This document shows positions 6,568 to 9,530 of a stretch of 9,530 bases of DNA, one piece after another; position 1 is the stretch's first letter; each line of letters opens with the position of its first letter. The DNA lies in assembly GCA_946408315.1 (NCBI GenBank), contig CAMJRV010000066.1, positions 1 through 9,530 of the forward strand, in the 5' to 3' direction. Below the pieces are notes generated by a model, which was given only the letters and a program-made list of their open reading frames with translations, was not told the DNA's origin and made no database searches. The translations under genes were made by a program, and so were the position numbers. The DNA is from an uncultured Bacillota bacterium (lineage in GTDB: Bacteria; Bacillota; Clostridia; Peptostreptococcales; Anaerovoracaceae).

Positions 6568-7629
6568 ATGAAACGACTGGAAACAATGACTCATAAAGAA
6601 CGAATGAATGCGATTTACAACAGGAAGCCTACCGACAGAGTCCCGTTCATTCATAGAGGATATGGTTTTTGTGCGAAAAACACAGGATATTCCATAGCGG
6701 ATATTTATGAAGACCCTGAGAAGAGCTACCTGGCGCAGGCCTATACGGCGGAGCAATTTAATTCTGACGGCGAACCCTTCTACACTTTTGTATCATACGG
6801 TTCTTGGGAATTTGGCGGAGAAATCAATTGGCCTGTCGATCGCTACGCCTCCGGACCCTCCGTTGCCAAGCGTCCCGTACAGAGTTTTGAGGACCTGGAT
6901 TCCTTGGTACTTCCCGATCCCAAGACTGCCGGGTGCGTACCGTATTCCATGGAGTTTGCCAAGCTTCAGGAAAAGAACGGTTCTCAGATCGCGTTTGTAT
7001 GCGGAAGTCCTTTTACCCATGCGGCAAATCTCTGCGGCGTTGATACCTTTATGAAATGGATCATCCGAAAGCCCGATGCGGTGCATAAGGCGATGCGCTT
7101 AATGACAGACCACATTTTATCCGTAGCCCAGTATTATATCGACACGTTCGGCAAGGGCAGAGTCCTCGCACGTTCGGCGGCGCCGTCGGAAAGCAATTCG
7201 CTGATTTCACCCAAGCAGTTCAATGAGTTCGCCGCTCCGTACATCCAGGAACTGCATACGAAAGTCCTTGAGATGGGGGCCGAAAGAATTTACTGCCATA
7301 TCTGCGGAGAGCATAATGCGAACCTTCCGCGCTGGGCTGAAATTCCGTTTGGAGATCCCGGAATGCTGAGCTTTGGACATGAGGTTACGATTGAAACGGC
7401 GGCGAAGACTTTCCCGGAGCATATCATCTGCGGCAATCTTGATCCTCAGATCATAGCAAAGGGCAGTCCGCAGGAGGTATATGAAGCGTCGGTGAAAGTC
7501 ATCGATGACGGCAAAAAGTTTGCGCCCGGCAGGTTTGTATTCATGAGCGGCTGTGAAATTCCGGCGTCGACCACGGGACATAACATTTATATGATGCAGA
7601 AAGCGGTGGAAGAGACAGGGTGGTATTGA
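6568..7629 (+). CDS. UroD/MtaA-family protein, putative zinc-dependent methyltransferase
   Basis: A 353-aa TIM-barrel protein of the uroporphyrinogen decarboxylase superfamily. The start THKERMNAIYNRKPTDRVPF and the late segment GNLDPQIIAKGSPQEVYE are typical of the MtaA/CmuA branch. A zinc-type triad is visible: His244-x-Cys246 (CHICGEHN) and Cys329 (SGCEIPAST), the ligand arrangement of methylcobamide:coenzyme M and related corrinoid methyltransferases. The invariant substrate-binding Arg motif of true heme-pathway UroD (RQAGRY) is absent, so a porphyrin role is unlikely. No corrinoid-binding protein or activase lies in the window. It follows the dehydrogenase after 41 nt (ribosome site AAAGGAG) and its stop lies one base before the EIIA start, so it belongs firmly to the operon. 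The methyl donor, or any other reaction, is unknown. Confidence 0.85.
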   Translation: MKRLETMTHKERMNAIYNRKPTDRVPFIHRGYGFCAKNTGYSIADIYEDPEKSYLAQAYTAEQFNSDGEPFYTFVSYGSWEFGGEINWPVDRYASGPSVAKRPVQSFEDLDSLVLPDPKTAGCVPYSMEFAKLQEKNGSQIAFVCGSPFTHAANLCGVDTFMKWIIRKPDAVHKAMRLMTDHILSVAQYYIDTFGKGRVLARSAAPSESNSLISPKQFNEFAAPYIQELHTKVLEMGAERIYCHICGEHNANLPRWAEIPFGDPGMLSFGHEVTIETAAKTFPEHIICGNLDPQIIAKGSPQEVYEASVKVIDDGKKFAPGRFVFMSGCEIPASTTGHNIYMMQKAVEETGWY

Positions 7630-7630
7630 T

Positions 7631-8107
7631 ATGAGCTTTGCTGGACTGAAGACTTGTAAGTCAATGATCATCACGGACTGTGATGCGAAATCCGATACGG
7701 AAGTGATTGCCCGGCTATGCGATTTAGCTCAGGAGCAAAACTATGTAAACGAAATCTTCAAAGAGAAGATTTTGGAGCGGGAAAAGGAGTATCCGACGGG
7801 ACTTGCCACGGTGGTTCCTATTGCCATCCCTCATATCCATGACGGCTGTCTCTCATCCTTTTTCTCCATCGCTACCTTTGATACTCCTGTTGAGTTTTCG
7901 GCGATGGACGGATCAGATGAGAAGGTCATGACGCAGATTGTATTTCTGTTTGGAATCACCGACCCAAGCTACCAAACAGCGGTTTTGAGAAAATTCAGCA
8001 TGATTTTTCAAAATGAAGAGATGTTAAACAGCTACATCTCTATAAAAGACCGTGATCTGCTGCTGGATAAGCTGAAACAGGATTTGGAAGATTATATCAT
8101 ACTCTAG
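7631..8107 (+). CDS. PTS EIIA component (fructose/mannitol/galactitol type)
   Basis: A 158-aa cytoplasmic phosphocarrier of the PTS EIIA type 2 family. It receives phosphate from HPr and passes it to EIIB. The expected active histidine is His68 in AIPHIHDG, the counterpart of the common IPHG/ALPHT motif; His70 follows two residues later. The length fits a free-standing IIA domain, as in GatA. Its ATG starts one base after the TGA of the UroD-like gene (TGATATG) and lacks a strong ribosome site, so translation is probably coupled to the upstream gene. The EIIB and EIIC partners follow downstream. By family EIIGat enzymes take up galactitol and other polyols or pentoses; the actual substrate cannot be read from the sequence. 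Confidence 0.92.
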   Translation: MSFAGLKTCKSMIITDCDAKSDTEVIARLCDLAQEQNYVNEIFKEKILEREKEYPTGLATVVPIAIPHIHDGCLSSFFSIATFDTPVEFSAMDGSDEKVMTQIVFLFGITDPSYQTAVLRKFSMIFQNEEMLNSYISIKDRDLLLDKLKQDLEDYIIL

Positions 8108-8199
8108 GCCATTGACCAGGTTACTTTGCTTGGTAACCGCTGCTTTATTCGGTAATACTAATTACATCATAAAAATTTAATGTGAAGGGAGAGATTCTT
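8108..8199 (+). other. EIIA-EIIB intergenic region with a small stem-loop
   Basis: This is the longest gap inside the operon. The inverted repeat GGTTAC (8119-8124) / GTAACC (8133-8138) with an 8-nt loop could form a short hairpin in the mRNA. No T-run follows, so it is not a standard terminator; an mRNA-processing or stability element is possible (inference). I see no convincing -35/-10 pair: TTGACC at 8112 has no -10 at a workable distance. Confidence 0.4.
8185..8193 (+). promoter_or_regulatory. Ribosome binding site deciding the EIIB TTG start
   Basis: AAGGGAGAG lies 6 nt upstream of the TTG at 8200. An in-frame GTG at 8182 overlaps this site and would add six residues not expected in an EIIB, so 8200 is preferred. 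Confidence 0.7.
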
Positions 8200-8505
8200 T
8201 TGAAAAGCTGTGTCAATATTGTTGTCGCTTGCGGGGGCGGAATTTTTACGACAACTGTTGTAACTGAAAAAATTCAGGAAATTTTAAAAAAGGAAAAGAT
8301 CGGTTTCAACATATCCCCGCACAAAATTACAGAGGTTCCCAATATTACAGGTGCAGATCTTATTGTGGTGACGGGGAAGACGTCCGAAACAAATAAGGCA
8401 GGCGCGCCGGTGATGCTGGGCCTTCCCCTCTTTACCGGAGTCGGCGCTGAAGAATTTACAGCGCAGCTGCTTGCAAAAATACGCGAAATAATGAGCAAGA
8501 GCTAA
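8200..8505 (+). CDS. PTS EIIB component (galactitol type)
   Basis: A 101-aa cytoplasmic carrier that takes phosphate from EIIA onto a cysteine and donates it to the substrate held by EIIC. The phospho-site is Cys11 in the P-loop-like VACGGGIFTTTVV, matching the CGxGxxTS/T pattern of GatB/UlaB-type EIIB proteins, followed by the usual helix EKIQEILKK. Length and layout fit a free-standing EIIB-Gat. The TTG start is chosen for its ribosome site. It lies between EIIA and EIIC, 43 nt ahead of EIIC. Confidence 0.92.
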   Translation: MKSCVNIVVACGGGIFTTTVVTEKIQEILKKEKIGFNISPHKITEVPNITGADLIVVTGKTSETNKAGAPVMLGLPLFTGVGAEEFTAQLLAKIREIMSKS

Positions 8506-8548
8506 ATCATTCATTACAAATTTGGATTATTTTGGGAGGATGAAAGGA

Positions 8549-9530
8549 ATGCAGATACTGTTTGATATTGGAACTGAAATCAGTAAAATAATGGGCCTCT
8601 TTGGTACCGCTGTAATTGTCCCCTTTATAATATTTATCATCAGCCTGATTATGGGCGTCGACGTGAAGAAGTCGTTTAAAGGGGCTCTGTACATGGCAGT
8701 CGGTCTTACGATGTTTAATGCCCTCTTAGGCGTTCTGCTCGGCGGGATTGCTCCTTACGTCATGGGCATGGCGCAAAACGCGGGAATTTCACTGCCGTTT
8801 GTCGACGTAGGCTGGCAGGGCGCGTCTGTAATCGTGTACTCGAACCAACTCGGTTATCTCTATTTAATTTTAGGACTGGGCTTGAATCTCCTGCTGTTCT
8901 CGCTGAAACTTACGGATACGTTCCAGCCCACCGATATTTGGAATTACTATCAGTTTGTGTTCTGGGCGATCATCGTTCAGTTCGTAACCGGAAGCTTCGT
9001 TCTCGGCGTCGCGGCGGCAATATTTATGAATCTTGTAGTCTTGCTGATCGCGGACATTATCGCTCCCTCTTTGCAGGAATATTATGGGTATGACAACGTG
9101 ACCTTAACCAGCGTTCCTCAGGGCGGCGCACCATTTGCAATGATCGTCAGATGGGCGATGAAGAAGCTGAAAGTAAAAGAATACAATTTCGATATGAAGG
9201 GATTAAACGAGAAGTTCGGATTTTGGGGGGAACCTTTGACGATCGGACTGCTGGTCGGTCTGATGATAACGATATTGGGCTCCTTAAATGTAATCGGACA
9301 GGCAAGCAGCTGGACCGGAATCTTGTCTGTAGTACTTACCGTTGCCGGCGTCATGGTGATCTACCCGAACGTATCGGGCTTGTTTGTAAAAGGGCTTATC
9401 CCGTTAAGCCAGGCCATGAACAGTAAAATCCGCAACAATAAGATGAAGAGAGAACAATTCCATATTGCGATGGACCCGGCGATTTATTTCGGAGAGAGCT
9501 CCAATCTGACGGCCGCGTTGATTCTGATTC
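8549..9530 (+). CDS. PTS EIIC component, galactitol (GatC) type, partial
   Basis: Integral membrane permease of the EIIGat system; 327 codons are present with no stop, so it is cut by the window end (family length is about 420-460 aa). The start ATG at 8549 follows GGGAGG (8534-8539); an in-frame ATG at 8540 is too close to that site. Hydrophobic segments are seen at about residues 16-36, 46-74, 102-119, 136-170, 230-250 and 256-280. Family hallmarks are VDVGWQGASVIVYSN (85-99), TDIWNYYQF (128-136), SVPQGG (188-193) and WGEPLTIGLLVG (226-237), all close to GatC patterns. It binds and transports the substrate, which is phosphorylated by EIIB. The substrate could be galactitol, another polyol or a pentose; sequence alone does not say. 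It is the last visible gene of the operon. Confidence 0.93.
   Translation, partial: MQILFDIGTEISKIMGLFGTAVIVPFIIFIISLIMGVDVKKSFKGALYMAVGLTMFNALLGVLLGGIAPYVMGMAQNAGISLPFVDVGWQGASVIVYSNQLGYLYLILGLGLNLLLFSLKLTDTFQPTDIWNYYQFVFWAIIVQFVTGSFVLGVAAAIFMNLVVLLIADIIAPSLQEYYGYDNVTLTSVPQGGAPFAMIVRWAMKKLKVKEYNFDMKGLNEKFGFWGEPLTIGLLVGLMITILGSLNVIGQASSWTGILSVVLTVAGVMVIYPNVSGLFVKGLIPLSQAMNSKIRNNKMKREQFHIAMDPAIYFGESSNLTAALILI

Noticed and set aside
6568..7629. Heme-pathway uroporphyrinogen decarboxylase (hemE)
   Set aside because: The RQAGRY substrate-binding motif is absent and a methyltransferase-type His-x-Cys...Cys zinc set is present; there are no other tetrapyrrole genes nearby.
8112..8160. Internal promoter before EIIB starting with TTGACC at 8112
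   Set aside because: No acceptable -10 hexamer is found at 16-18 nt spacing.

Overview
The window holds one long, co-directional (+ strand) catabolic operon. Ten genes are complete and an eleventh runs off the right edge. Strong AGGAGG-like ribosome sites, TTG starts, an HPr with the regulatory Ser46 and moderate GC content point to an anaerobic Firmicute, most likely in the Clostridia. This placement is an inference from gene style; no rRNA or other phylogenetic marker is present.

Layout. Positions 1-69 are AT-rich upstream DNA. A near-consensus sigma-A promoter (TTGACA, 17 nt, TATTAT; 70-98) is followed by a repeat-rich leader with a perfect 14-bp palindrome and phased ACGTAC units (111-147), which looks like an operator. 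Then come: Enzyme I of the PTS (ptsI), HPr (ptsH), two tandem GntR/HutC-type regulators (the second with a degraded recognition helix), a YoaD/SerA-like D-2-hydroxyacid dehydrogenase, a DeoC-family aldolase, a zinc-dependent medium-chain dehydrogenase, a UroD/MtaA-family protein with a methyltransferase-type zinc site, and PTS EIIA, EIIB and EIIC of the galactitol (Gat) type. EIIC is cut off by the window end. Intergenic gaps are mostly 11-49 nt. The only larger gap (about 92 nt, with a small stem-loop) lies between EIIA and EIIB. I see no convincing intrinsic terminator.

How it may work. The operon carries a whole phosphorelay, PEP -> EI (His189) -> HPr (His15) -> EIIA (His68) -> EIIB (Cys11) -> substrate passing through EIIC, so it could energise its own sugar or polyol uptake without the housekeeping ptsHI. 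The phosphorylated product would be oxidised by the zinc dehydrogenase and split by the class I aldolase. The hydroxyacid dehydrogenase and the UroD/MtaA-like protein take part in steps that cannot be fixed from sequence. The two GntR proteins probably sense a pathway intermediate and act at the palindrome downstream of the promoter.

The most notable point is the combination: a self-contained PTS with a UroD/MtaA-like zinc protein in the middle of a sugar operon. One speculative reading is uptake and demethylation or other tailoring of a modified (for example O-methylated) polyol. No corrinoid protein is present in the window, so this stays a hypothesis.
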